Origin: Cyanodermella asteris
Taxonomy: Eukaryota; Ascomycota; Lecanoromycetes; Ostropales; Stictidaceae
Reading direction: 5' to 3'
DNA: 64,000 nt
Assembly (NCBI GenBank): GCA_900618795.1
Contig: UYJD01000005.1
Location: 1,282,522 to 1,346,521 of the forward strand
The position numbers and the translations under genes were made by a program. Below the pieces are notes generated by a model. That model was not told where the DNA came from and made no database searches. It saw nothing but the letters and a program-made list of their open reading frames with translations. This document shows, piece by piece, positions 1 to 10,679 of this stretch (the stretch's first letter is position 1; each line of letters opens with the position of its first letter).

Positions 1-294
1 ATATTTTTCCGCAGCATAATCCTCAAGCAACTTCTTGTTCTTCTCCAGGTCGGCCTTTTTCTGCATCAGCTCGGAAGCATCTCCCTTGGCTTTCCGAATC
101 TGCCCAATCTCTTTCTGGGTGGCGTTGATCTGGGCGCTGATCTGGGACGCGTCGTACTTTGTCTTCTTGTGGTCCTCGAATTGATGCACGATATCGTCAA
201 TCACCGATTCGGGAGCGTAGCGGCGGCGCTGAGATTCTTTGAGCTTTTTCAGATCACCGCCCTTGTCGGTCTGAAAGTCGACGATGTCGAGCAT
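1..294 (-). CDS. SES1: Seryl-tRNA synthetase, cytosolic (N-terminal part, runs off the window)
   Basis: The minus strand from the ATG at 294 reads 98 uninterrupted codons to the window edge. The protein begins MLDIVDFQTDKGGDLKKLKE and continues with QRRRYAPESVIDDIVHQFED. This is the standard start of cytosolic seryl-tRNA synthetase and its tRNA-binding antiparallel coiled-coil arm, rich in Lys, Glu and Gln (about residues 40-98). The enzyme charges tRNA-Ser with serine in the cytosol. The class II catalytic core lies outside the window, so activity cannot be judged. The start is firm because the conserved MLDI(V/N)xF motif sits at the first codon. Confidence 0.93.
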   Translation of the reverse strand, partial: MLDIVDFQTDKGGDLKKLKESQRRRYAPESVIDDIVHQFEDHKKTKYDASQISAQINATQKEIGQIRKAKGDASELMQKKADLEKNKKLLEDYAAEKY

Positions 295-960
295 CTTGAT
301 GAGTTGCCAGATTGCGATGACTTGTTTGAAACAGCCAAACAGTGTTGTTTGGGCAGAGACTTGTGCTGATTTCTTCGGCTCACGTTGAGTGACTGTAAAC
401 AGAAATGGTGGATGCGGGGCGAAGGCCGCCTGAGCCGCAAGCAATGCGTGGTGGGGCCACAACTATGCCGAGTCCATAGAGATATTGAGCAACGGACTAG
501 CCTATCCAATAATGCTCATGCGTTTGTGCCCGCACGCGGTGCTTGGGAAGATTGACTGAAACGTCTAGGTCGTCGTTCGGTTTCAAAGTAGAAGCTTGTC
601 TGTTCCCCTGCCCGTTCCAGCTGCCTGCGTTTGTCGAGTCTACATATGCCAGCACCCGCAGCGACCGGCTTATCAGGAGTTGCATTGGAGGGCAGAAAGA
701 GCTAGGGAATGGCAAATGCCTGATCACAACCTGGTCTCTGTACTTCCACGGCGGTGTCTCTCCAGAAAAGCTCGCTTGCCGCGCTTAGAATGTCCTTCGG
801 AATATCAAATCAGGGTGAATCATTGAATTGTGTCCAAATCCCTAAGACGGCCATCTTGAGCCCTTGTTCGACGTGATTCGGACCGCGTGGCTGAATCTAA
901 CTTGGAAAGCCTACTTGCGCATCGCCCCAATACCACAGCACCATGATGACAGCTTCTTAT
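295..960. other. Intergenic: SES1 promoter side and RHB1 3' side
   Basis: No supported gene. The short open frames here start at non-ATG codons and resemble no family I know. It should hold the SES1 promoter and the RHB1 3' UTR. Confidence 0.6.
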
Positions 961-1790
961 TTACATCATAGCACACTTGGATCCTCCCGTTGGCTCATTC
1001 GGGTTCTGTGCCTTCTCCACCTGGGCGATGACATTTTCGAATGCCTTAGCCACGTTAATATCGCTTCGAGCGCTTGCCTCGACAAATGCGCACTTCAGTC
1101 GCTCGGCAAGCTTCTGTCCTTCTGCAGCGGCGACTTGTCGTTGGCCATCCTTGAGGTCGCTCTTGTTAGCGACAATAGCGGCAGGCACCCAGTCCGCTCC
1201 CTGGGGCAATATGTCAGTCGAATTACAGTGATTGCTTTGACGGCAGTTCGCATACCAGGTGGTTGAGAATCTTGTCGTAAATAATCTGTACCATCTCAAA
1301 TGACTGCTTCGACGCCACAGAGTAGACGATCATATAGCCATGAATGCCGATGAAGTGCTTCGAGTTGAGCAGACTGTACTCATCCTGTATATATGTGAGA
1401 ATCGCGAACAGACTGAATTGCGAGCACGTAATCGGCGCTATCTCACTCAAGAAGCGCAATCGATGCACTTTCACCGTGATCGACTTACTTGGCCTGCCGT
1501 ATCAACAATCTCGAGGTTGAAATCGTTGCTCTGATATTGTAAACTCTTGCTGAAGGTGTTCTCAATGGTAGGATAATAACTTTCAACAAAATGACCTTCC
1601 ACGAAACGCACGGTCAACGATGATTTGCCTGGGGCACGTCAGGTCAAGCTTGCAGTCCAAATCGAGTCGAGCAGGAACGGGATGTCCGAACTTCCATGAT
1701 AGTTGTGGACACGCGGCGCGTGGACGGGGACGACTTACCGACCGATCGGCTCCCAACAATGGCTAACTTGCGCTGCTTGGCGGCAGGCAT
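961..1790 (-). CDS. RHB1: Rheb-type small GTPase (TOR pathway)
   Basis: Four exons on the minus strand: 1739-1790, 1489-1628, 1256-1384 and 961-1200, joined by GT-AG introns, giving 186 aa. The P-loop reads VGSRSVGKSS and keeps the Arg that Rheb has where Ras has Gly12. Switch I is VESYYPTIENTF. Switch II is DTAGQ with Gln at residue 64, as in human Rheb. The guanine motif is NKSDL, followed by a SAR motif. The protein ends KCAMM, a CaaX box for farnesylation. Rheb in its GTP form activates TOR complex 1 on endomembranes and is controlled by the TSC GAP. In fungi it is also tied to arginine and lysine uptake. Length matches the family (about 184 aa). Exon 2 ends exactly after DTAGQ. Confidence 0.95.
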
Positions 1791-2690
1791 ATCGTGGACT
1801 GGACTCGATCAATAGGATCTCAGAGATATGGGCTTAACGAATGCGGAGCTTGCGGGATGCCTCTGGAGCCGGCACCTTACCCAGGGCGTGAGGGCGCAGC
1901 TGTGGGAAGGGTCACACGACCAGCTTGCCTGCCGGAGTTGCTGACGGACTAATAAGAATACTGCAGTCGGTCGCCTGTGTTGGAACCTCACAATGAGTGG
2001 CCCGGATACCAGGTAGCTACAGGGTGACTAGTGCTGGTCGAGCACCAATTCACCGAAAATATCTGCGAATTCGAAAGTCCTCTCCGAACACGATGCGCAC
2101 CGATGCTCCCTTACGTAATTGTTATCGCCGCTTCGACAAGGTGGGTCAAATCAACGCTGGAAACTAGGCCACGGCCGCGACGAGCGACTGCGTTTCGGTA
2201 GCATCAAAAAGGGCTGCAATGGCCATGCTATACCTTTGTTCTGGTGGAGTTTCAAGCCTCGACAACGTCCTTCACTGGAGAAACGCGCATATGAGTGCCG
2301 GGCAGCGAGTGGTCATCATCCTAGAGAACCGGAGCGCTCTGTGTCCGAGAGACACTGGCTGGCTTCAACAGGCTCATGCGAACAGCCCTCGCAGGTCTAC
2401 GGTCTCATTGAGCGCAGCAAGTAGACTCTGTGTGAGCTGGAGAACAAGACCAATCGTAGCATTACTTTCACCAACTTGTATGAGCCTGTTCGGACATCAT
2501 TTGCTCTCAAATTCGACCTCCTCATACCTACTTCAGGTCGGTAATGCATCGATAGATCATGATGGCTAGCCCTTCCGTACTAGACCTCTATTGCAAGTCT
2601 TCGTTTTGCTGATATGCGCTTCCCCACGCGAATACGTCCCCAGCAGCAATGTCTTGTAGCACAGCCCGTCAGCCCGAATTTTGTGTCGCC
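1791..2690. other. Intergenic: RHB1 promoter side and WAPL 3' side
   Basis: About 900 nt with no supported gene. Open frames near 2119-2569 on the plus strand have no recognisable product and no splice pattern. I see no RNA gene. Confidence 0.55.
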
Positions 2691-5522
2691 TCAATTATCC
2701 GCACACGCAGAGCTAATTGCGCTGAGAACTTGCTGCAATCTGCCAATAAAGATCACCTGCGGATCAGCCATGTCAGCATCCTGAGGTTCAACATCCATTT
2801 CGATACTCTGATGGAAGACGATGAACTGAGCCATAGCTTCCCGCAATTTTAACAGAGTCTTGTCCTTCATTTCGAAAGCGACAAGCTCTCTGATGCCATC
2901 ATCCAGACATAGCGAACAGAGAAGGACCGCAATGTAACCGAACGCAACATTGACCTTCGTTTCGAATTCTGTCACAGCGCTCGAGGCACGCTCATGTTTC
3001 GTTTGGAAGATAGCCAGTAATGTTTGCAGACAGCTCTTTCCGCCTTCCACAGGCTCCAAGAACGTCGAGCGGCACTCTGCGAGCTCCTCGGTCAGGTTGG
3101 TCAAGAATCCGAGGCCGAGGACTAGGTGATCAACCACCAGATCCTGTTTTCCGGTATCAAGTACGGCTTCTGTCTCGGCAAAGCCCCGACTGACCATGGA
3201 GATGGCGCCTGTGATAACGTGAGGATTTGCGAAGACCCTACAAGCTGCTGCGTGTTTGGTCGTAACATTCAGACAAAGACGGAGCGCAAGGCTTGTCTCG
3301 TCGCGGTCCAAGTCCTTGCTTGAATCCAATATGCGAGGCAAGCTGAGGGCAATGTTCTTGAAGCCAATATTCGCCTTGGAGCGCTCAGCTGGACCATGCC
3401 CGGCAAAGTCGCCCGTTGACAAAGATTCCAGTATCGAGAGCGCAAGGCCGGCTTCAGCACTAGCGTTGACTGTCGCGAGGCCGTTTTCGGAGAGTGTTCG
3501 CATTATCTGACTAACACGATCAAAGACACGCGAATTCACAAGCTGCCGCATGTCACCGGCCTGACGTAGCCGGCGGATACAGATATCCAGGGCTCTGAGG
3601 CCGATCAATCGAGGTGTCATGAAGTCACAGTCGATCCCGACCCAAGAAGGCTGCTCCGAAGCAATACGACACATTTCACCGATATCCTTTTGGTGAATCC
3701 TGGACATGTTCGACGTCCTCAATTTGCCAAGTTTGATCAATGTTGTTTCCATCCCCAACAGCGATGAGCAATGCTGGAGTAGTGTCAAGTTCTGTGGCTG
3801 CGCTTCAAACTCTGCTGTTGGGGCTAGCGGCAAGACTTGCACAACAGCGATGACATATGCAGACTTGGTGAACAGGTCGTCTCCAGCAATCTCCAGCGAA
3901 ACCAATCGAGAAAGTGAACCATGTCGAACGAATTCCGCTGGAAAGGCAGGCTCCATCAGCTTAAAGGCAAGTCTGAACATCGCCCCACGGGCCGATCCGG
4001 TCGTGCTAGCGGCCTGAACATCATCCAAGAAAGAGTCAAGCATGAACCCAGTCCGACGGGCTTCTCCTGCGGCCCTCAGCTCGTGCACGTTACGAAGCGG
4101 CTTTTCGAGACCTGTATCTTCGTCATTTGAAGGATCTTGGGTGGATCCCTGGCCTTCTGGCAGCTCTTGTGGCTCCACCAGCTTGAGACGGCGAGTTGGA
4201 CTTTGATACAAGACATCATCAAGCGGAGTCGACCAAGCCGCGGCTTCGTCTAGCTGAGCCTCGCTTAGATGTGAGCGCTGCCTGCTGTAGGTGAATTTCC
4301 GTCGTCCTATGAGCGGTTCCACAGCCCCACTTCTCTTTGCAGGCCCGTGTGATCTTGGGGAGCTAGTTTCTGGCGAGTCGCGTTTCTTTGCCAAGGCTTC
4401 CAAGTGATCGTCGAAAGCATGACGGGTACTTGTAACTGCTTGTACTCCCTCGTTCTCGAAAGCAGCTTGACCGAGCCTGTCCTTGAGCTTCCGTCGCGGT
4501 TGATCGGAAGCACCGAGGGGTTGCAGATGAACCAAGGGCCTTGTTGGCGATAAAGCCGCAGCATGTGCAACATCATCCTGCACAGAAAGATCTGTCAAAT
4601 TCAAAGCTCCTGGGGTGATATGTGGTACAGGAAAGTGTTGGTGAGGACCTGAAACGAGTGCATCGTTAGAGTCTTCGATAGCTGGGGGTGTGGATGGATG
4701 GCTATCATGGCCTCTCTGGGCAACGCCGTATTTCCGCCTGGGTATAACCGAGGCTGAAGAGCTTGTATTTAAATCAACATAAAGATCTATCCGGTTGCGA
4801 GATGTAACTGCAGGCCGAACGTTGGCCTCGTGAGCTATTGAATTGAATCTCCTCTTGGTATCGCCTTCGTGATCTACTAGTCCCGGTCGGTGAAGTCTGT
4901 TTGGGCGTTTGCTATGCCCATTGACACTGCAGGATTGTGGAGGCCCAGCCTGGCTTGAAGGTTCCGAGCACCATTCCTCAAGATTAAGGCGGTCTTGTTG
5001 CTGTCGCACGCGATCCTGGACCTTGGCCTGTCGACTTGGATCGGGCGACTTTTGACCAATCTTGCGTTTGGACAACAGCTTGGGCGCAGACTTCTTTGGC
5101 GGCTGGTTGGGTTCCTCATCGGAGGATGGAACATCGAAGCTTACAACCTCCGATACCTCCGTCTTCTTGAGGTTCTCTGACATCTGGGTCTCAGCGGCGC
5201 TCTGCCTTTGATTCAAAGACTTTGGTCGCTCTTTTGCCGATGATAGCTTGTGCGCAGGAGGCGTTATTTTCCGCTTCTTGGACGGTCGTCCAATAGGTGG
5301 CGCGGCAGCTTCACTGTCCGAAGATGGAACATCAAAGTTGAAAACACGGTCTTGATTCTGCCGCTTCCCTGCGTCGTAGCCAGGTGGAGGAGGACTATCA
5401 TGGGAGCTCGGGCTTGGCTCGCGCCAGAGTTGATTCTGTGGCGACTCTGCTCGAGAATCAGACAGCATGTAACGTCTGGTGGGCTTGCCATAAGTCACTG
5501 AACGACGCGCGCCTTTCAACAT
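2691..5522 (-). CDS. wapl: WAPL family cohesin-release factor
   Basis: Single exon of 943 aa. The open frame extends upstream of 5522 only through a TTG, so the first ATG at 5522 (MLKGARRSVTYGK) is the likely start; fungal WAPL proteins often begin with a similar basic VTYGK segment. Roughly the first 480 residues look disordered, rich in Ser, Pro, Lys and Arg, with stretches such as KKRKI that could be nuclear signals. From about residue 490 (RNVHELRAAGEARR) to near the end lies the helical WAPL domain. WAPL proteins unload cohesin from chromosomes together with Pds5. The disordered part holds two copies of FDVPSSD, each followed by a basic KRKI patch (see findings). There is no intron, unlike most neighbours. 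Confidence 0.88.
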   Translation of the reverse strand: MLKGARRSVTYGKPTRRYMLSDSRAESPQNQLWREPSPSSHDSPPPPGYDAGKRQNQDRVFNFDVPSSDSEAAAPPIGRPSKKRKITPPAHKLSSAKERPKSLNQRQSAAETQMSENLKKTEVSEVVSFDVPSSDEEPNQPPKKSAPKLLSKRKIGQKSPDPSRQAKVQDRVRQQQDRLNLEEWCSEPSSQAGPPQSCSVNGHSKRPNRLHRPGLVDHEGDTKRRFNSIAHEANVRPAVTSRNRIDLYVDLNTSSSASVIPRRKYGVAQRGHDSHPSTPPAIEDSNDALVSGPHQHFPVPHITPGALNLTDLSVQDDVAHAAALSPTRPLVHLQPLGASDQPRRKLKDRLGQAAFENEGVQAVTSTRHAFDDHLEALAKKRDSPETSSPRSHGPAKRSGAVEPLIGRRKFTYSRQRSHLSEAQLDEAAAWSTPLDDVLYQSPTRRLKLVEPQELPEGQGSTQDPSNDEDTGLEKPLRNVHELRAAGEARRTGFMLDSFLDDVQAASTTGSARGAMFRLAFKLMEPAFPAEFVRHGSLSRLVSLEIAGDDLFTKSAYVIAVVQVLPLAPTAEFEAQPQNLTLLQHCSSLLGMETTLIKLGKLRTSNMSRIHQKDIGEMCRIASEQPSWVGIDCDFMTPRLIGLRALDICIRRLRQAGDMRQLVNSRVFDRVSQIMRTLSENGLATVNASAEAGLALSILESLSTGDFAGHGPAERSKANIGFKNIALSLPRILDSSKDLDRDETSLALRLCLNVTTKHAAACRVFANPHVITGAISMVSRGFAETEAVLDTGKQDLVVDHLVLGLGFLTNLTEELAECRSTFLEPVEGGKSCLQTLLAIFQTKHERASSAVTEFETKVNVAFGYIAVLLCSLCLDDGIRELVAFEMKDKTLLKLREAMAQFIVFHQSIEMDVEPQDADMADPQVIFIGRLQQVLSAISSACADN

Positions 5523-6644
5523 GACGGCAAAGTGTATGAAGCCAAAGGTCAAGCGAACGGCGGTTCAGAAGGCCAGCAACATGCAGCCAGCGACAGTGTT
5601 AATCCAAATCCGGCGTGGCAGTACCAACAGCCGAAGACCACCTGCGTGGCGCACAGAGCAAGTCAGAAGCGAATGGCGACCAGATAATTCGGACAAGAAG
5701 TTGGCATGCTATTGCAGGCACAATGCTGCATGGCTCCCGCAAACGATATCCAGCAAGTTCAGACAGTGCAAAGACGAAGGTGGGGAGCTGACGGCCCGCC
5801 GATGTGCGCCGGAGTTGCAAGCACCAGTGATGTTTACTCCGAGGTGAGTTGGCAGTCAGATTCCAGAAGAAGTGCGATAAAGGAGCAACAATGTTGTGCT
5901 GGCTGACCTGGGTTTTGCAATAGTATCTTGAAGCTTTGGCAGGGCGCATGCGTTGATGGCGCGTGCTGCTGATGTTGTTACGGTACGCCTGCGTGGTTCG
6001 GACCCTGCTGGAGATGAGTCAGCAAAGGCAGATGGCCAGCGCGGAAGACGGTATAGCAGCCTCCAGGCGATGCACAAATGGCCGCCAGCTCCACTTCCGG
6101 CATGTCGGTGCTCGCGCCAACTAAATTGTGCTCTGTGCGCCCTGTCAGGAAAGCCGACCCTCGCCCGCCGATTTTGAACGGCGACTTGCTTGTTACTTTA
6201 TCTGGCACTTAGTACTAGCAGTACTTAGCAGTGTCGAGTACTGCAAATCAACAGTGGCAGGACTTGAACTCCATTCCTACCTGTCGTGCTACCAGTATGC
6301 GAAGCTGCGTGACTTTGCAAGGAGACATGGACTCGTCGAAGCGCCCATGTCGGCCGCTTGTTGCATCTTCATCACCTCACTTCGGGGTCCCGTGCTTTTT
6401 CGTCTGATGAGAAGATAACGTTCTGAGCGTAGCAGGCCCTAGCATCCAGTCCGCCCACGAACCGCCGTGCGTTTGCATCTCGCCTACGCCGACTCCGCCT
6501 CCTTCACTCCCCTCCGCCCAATTGACATTCACCCGCCTGGACGCACCAAATTTCTCTTGCCAACTGAGGTCTGCACCCGCTTCTGCAACGTTTGGACACT
6601 TTGGATCAGACCACTTGCCTGCACATCGTTCTGTATCCGCGCTC
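5523..6644. other. Divergent intergenic region between WAPL and UPRT
   Basis: About 1.1 kb with no supported gene. It holds the promoters of the two flanking genes. Both strands have overlapping short open frames without family resemblance. A pyrimidine-rich stretch lies near 6470-6550, about 100-170 nt before the UPRT start, as is common for fungal leaders. Confidence 0.55.
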
Positions 6645-7526
6645 ATGATGGCTACTGAAACTTCAATCGACTCTCCTGCTCACTCTCTTGGTCCGGATTA
6701 TCGTCCAGATGAGCAGAAGCCGACCGCCACAGTGTCCACCGTGGTTGCCCACGAAAATGTCCACGTCCTCCTCCAAACACCTCAACTCATCGCACTCTTG
6801 ACGTGAGTTTGCGCGCATGTGACATTTCGATTCAACTAACTTGTGCAGTATGATCCGGGACGGACGAACCCAGAGAGCCGACTTTATCTTTTACTCGAAC
6901 CGTATAATCCGTCTGCTCGTTGAAGAGGGCCTGAACCATCTTCCAGTCGTCCAACACAGTGTCACAACCCCGGTTGGGAGGAGCTATTCGGGTGTCAAGT
7001 TCGAAGGGAAAATTTGCGGCGTGTCAATCATGCGAGCTGGTGAGGCTATGGAGCAGGGGTTGCGAGACTGCTGTCGCTCCGTGAGGATCGGCAAGATTCT
7101 CATTCAAAGGGACGAGGATACGTCAAAACCGCGTTTGTTCTACGATAAGTTGCCGGAGGACATAGCCTCTCGATGGGTCCTCCTCCTTGATCCCATGTTT
7201 GCCACAGGTGAGATGCATTTCACGGTTGACAGGCCACAGCTGACAGGAGAAGGGGGTTCCGCAATCATGGCTGTCGAAGTTCTCATTAGCAAAGGTGTTC
7301 CCGAGGAGCATATCCTCTTCCTCAATCTCATTGCGAGTCCCGAGGGCGTGAACCGCTTTGCACAGAAGTTCCCCAAGCTCAGGGTCGTGACAGCTTTCAT
7401 TGATCAAGGCTTGGATGAAAAGAAGTGAGTGAGCCACGGAAGGCGCCTGTTACTTGAACTGACTTGCATGATAGTTATATTGTGCCTGGTTTGGGCGACT
7501 TTGGCGATCGTTTCTATACCTTGTAG
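6645..7526 (+). CDS. FUR1: Uracil phosphoribosyltransferase (URC6/FUR1 type)
   Basis: Four exons: 6645-6802, 6849-7207, 7253-7424 and 7475-7526, giving 246 aa. The enzyme converts uracil and PRPP to UMP (pyrimidine salvage). It carries MIRDGRTxRADFIFYSNR, the IMRAGEAMEQ segment, the PRPP loop LLLDPMFATGGSAIMAVEVL and the C-terminal GLGDFGDRFYTL. The third exon is set by the PRPP loop: only removal of 7208-7252 (45 nt) restores ATGGSA. Reading through adds 15 residues there, with no stop and no frame change. Two ATGs in tandem open the gene (6645, 6648). In yeasts with the URC pathway, UPRT is URC6; URC1 lies 1.5 kb downstream here, with ELF1 between on the opposite strand. Confidence 0.95.
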
Positions 7527-7811
7527 GCGGCGAACGACGAGACAGCAGGGAAATTTTCTTGAGACTTAACACGTTCTATATCAATGTCTTCCTTTGTCTC
7601 GGTCATTTCGGGGCCGCAGTCTTGTCGGGTGAGTGCCTAGGTCTAGCGTCAGGACGAGACGTAAGACTTGGAGGCGAGTCCTTGGTTTGGCGGTCTTGAT
7701 CTCGGTAATCTGTCACACTGACGGGCGCCGATTCGACGCCTCGTTGCCGTGGGTGACAGGCGTGGTCACTGCCGAGATATCGTGTAGAAACGCATTCGAC
7801 TTTGGGTGGCA

Positions 7812-8302
7812 TCATTCGTAATCGTCGAATTCACCTTCCGGTTCGCGAGCCTCCTCGTCGAATCGCTCCGTTTGTTGGCCCAGAACTTTTCGCCTTACGG
7901 CCTGGTCGATGGTATCGACGTCATCGTCACCGCCTAATCCGGCAGCTTCTTTGGCGACGCTGTCACAGGCATCGACCCAGTCGGAGAATACATCAACGGG
8001 ATCAGAGAGTGCTGCCGTGGAAGTTCAGTAGCAGTTCAAGCGTGATACAGAACCAATCTTCTGCTTACAATTGATGCTTGTCTGGAACTGTTGTCCGCAG
8101 ACCTTGCACGAAAGCTCACCGGTGCCTGCCTTGCGATCCATGGAGACTGAGACCGAGTTCTCGTGGTTGCAAAAAAGACAATCAAACTGTGATGGCAAAA
8201 CAGCCTTTGCCTTCTTGGGCGGCGGTTTTGCTTTCGCTTTGCGCTTGCCCTAGCACGGCAATCAGTACATGGACAAAGCGGGCACAGAGAAATACAGACC
8301 AT
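7812..8302 (-). CDS. ELF1: Transcription elongation factor 1 (Elf1/ELOF1)
   Basis: Three coding exons: 8300-8302, 8069-8249 and 7812-8011, giving 127 aa. Exon 1 carries only the ATG. Exon 2 reads GKRKAKAKPPPKKAKAV, then the zinc ribbon CLFCNH...CKVCG, then FQTSIN. Exon 3 starts SLSDPVDVFSDWVDACDSVA, the conserved Elf1 core that follows the zinc site. An acidic tail (EEAREPEGEFDDYE) is added, as in other fungi. Elf1 binds the RNA polymerase II elongation complex and helps transcription through nucleosomes and DNA damage. It is convergent with UPRT (285 nt between stops) and divergent from URC1. The donor of intron 1 (GTCTGT) is weaker than usual, but without that intron the conserved MGKRK start is lost. 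Confidence 0.93.
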
Positions 8303-9010
8303 CTTGTTCAAGCAGTGTGATTAACGATAGAAGCGGTGATTTATCCGGCGACGGTGGCGGCGGGCGCGAGAAAGGATGTTTGAGTCGTTGGTATGCAGCG
8401 GGCGTCCGTCCGCATCCGGCATGGCTGAGCTGAGAGATTGTCACGTGACGGGCGATGCTCAGCTCCTCTTTCCACGCCTTCCAATGCACCGCTATACAGA
8501 AGTACTTGGCGGTGCCGCTCTGGCTGCGACTCTGGCGCTCTACCGCTGTTCACGAGATGCACCGGACTCATGGAAGCGCCGTAGCTGCCAATCTGGTTGG
8601 AGCGCAATCCGTCCATGTGCCCTCCCGGTATTCGGACCCACTCTCGGCGCGACAACCAATTCGCCCGCTCAGCTGCGTTCCAGTCGCCGGTAGTGCTGCA
8701 AGCCAAAGAATCAAGGTCGTCTACGTGCTGTAGACCGTAGGCACTCTATTGTGAGGGCCCGGACCGACCCCGATCAGGACGCATTGCGGACACTGCGCGC
8801 TGCACTTGCTCGTCCTCCGCTGCCGTGACTGCGAGCTCCATCCAGTCAGTACTTCCCAGAGCGGCGGAGCACGATAAGCAAAGCCCCTTCGACAATCCGT
8901 CGCCGTGGCTCGTTTGCGATATCTATGTGTCCTGCACTGCGCCCGCTCGCTCCCATCTCGAAACGCCTCCATCTCTACAATCTTCCTCCCAGCCCCTCTA
9001 TATGCCGACC
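8303..9010. other. Divergent promoter region of ELF1 and URC1
   Basis: About 700 nt without a supported gene. The URC1 reading frame stays open back to a GTG at 8825, but no ATG lies in frame before 9002. I treat it as leader and promoter. Confidence 0.5.
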
Positions 9011-10679
9011 ATGGCCACCTCTGAACAGTCCGGCGCCACGACTGCTCAGATCCTGCTGAAGTTGACCGCCACCTTGCAGGAGGTGCAGCGCGATGTCCAA
9101 GCTCTCTCAGCTTCCGTCGAAACCATCAATGGCCGCGTGAATGTGCTTTCGGGTGTGAAGGCTATACAGGACAACGCTGGTCCGGCCGTCGCCAGCTTAT
9201 CGGCACCGCACCAACTTCCTGCGGCGCCAGTTGATGAACAAGTTCTCAAGCCCCGGGATCCGCGATCGGACCCTGAAGATGCTCCCTCGGGGGTGGTCAC
9301 AAGCCCTGGCCGTCGGCCTAGCGCCATCTCACGAATCATTCTTACTACTCATCCTGGTCACTCGGTGGATCCTGTACCACTGCAATGGGGGGAGGTCGAT
9401 CCTCTGAAACGAGGTCCCGTCGTTGTGTCAAGGGCCTCAAGCACCATCAAGAAGAGAAATGCCATCGGAGCTCACGGTGGTTCCTACTCCATCTATCACG
9501 CACTCGCAGTAGCAAGCAACAACCTCGATGTTGACCACCGACCTGATTTTACCAACACCGAGCCGGCGGCTAACATTGGGCCTTTTCCCGCATGGGCTGA
9601 CAAGGAGAAGATCGTTGCGATGGATCCACTCGGTCATCTTGCTCCCTGGCTTTTCAAGGACATGATTGTCAAAGACCATGTCGATATCAGACCGACCATC
9701 GCCATCACGAAAGCTCACATGAAAATACCCGAACTGGAGCAAAGCGTGCGAAACGGTCGTCTCGTTCCCGACGGTAGAATATGCCTTAACGAGCAAGGTG
9801 AGCTGGCCGTCACCAAATTCGCCGTCGAGCCGGTTTGGTATCTTCCAGGGGTGGCAAAGCGCTTCGGCATCGATGAAGGCACTTTAAGAAGGACTCTTTT
9901 TGAGATGACTGGCGGCTCATTTCCAGAGCTGATAACCCGCTCGGATATCAAGGTGTTTCTGCCGCCGATCGGTGGGCTTACAGTATACTGCTTTGGAGAC
10001 CCGGCGAAGATGTCAAATCCCAACGTGCGCCTGGCGCTGCGTGTTCACGATGAGTGCAACGGTAGTGATGTCTTTGGTTCTGACATTTGCACATGCCGTC
10101 CGTATTTAATCTTCGGCATCGAAGAAGCGGTCAAAGAGGCGCAGAAGGGCGGAAGTGGCGTCGTGATCTATTTCCGCAAGGAAGGACGTGCTTTGGGAGA
10201 GGTGACCAAATATTTGGTATACAATGCCAGGAAAAGGGGCAGTGACCGAGCCAGTGAATACTTCAAAAGGACGGAGAATATCGCCGGCGTCAAGGATATG
10301 AGGTTCCAGGCGCTCATGCCAGACGTTTTGCACTGGCTCGGAATCAAGAAGATTGACCGCATGTTGAGCATGTCAAATATGAAACATGACGCCATCGTTG
10401 AACAAGGCATACCGATCATTGAGCGCGTCCCTATTCCTGACGAGATGATCCCTGAAGACAGCAGAGTGGAGATTGATGCCAAAATCCACGCTGGTTACTG
10501 TAAGAAAGGCCGTTTGTTGCAACGAGTTGTGCTAACTAGGTGCAGTTACGACCGGCAAAGTAATGAGTATGGACGAGCTCTCCGAAGTGCAGGGTAGGCC
10601 GTGGGAAGATGTTGATGTGAGATGATATTCCAAGTTCCGATTGACAATCGTCACTTACTAACGTGCATGATAGCATTGA
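9011..10679 (+). CDS. URC1: URC1, GTP cyclohydrolase II-like protein of uracil catabolism
   Basis: Exons 9011-10499, 10546-10616 and 10674-10679, giving 521 aa. The first in-frame ATG is at 9002, but the one at 9011 has a strong context (ACCATGG). After about 100 variable residues the conserved part runs from IILTTHPGHSVDPVPLQWG. The GTP cyclohydrolase II-like domain has CNGSDVFGSDICTC, matching the zinc-binding Cys residues of RibA, and a RKEGRALGEVTKYL segment. The C-terminus reads FTTGKVMSMDELSEVQGRPW and ends EDVDH. URC1 belongs to the yeast URC route that breaks down uracil by way of UMP or uridine. The last coding exon is only CAT TGA; without splicing the protein would end in VR instead of H. 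Confidence 0.92.

Noticed and set aside
6250-6310. Another T-arm-like sequence (GGAGTTCAAGTCC on the minus strand)
   Set aside because: Only three stem pairs form and the rest of a tRNA is missing.
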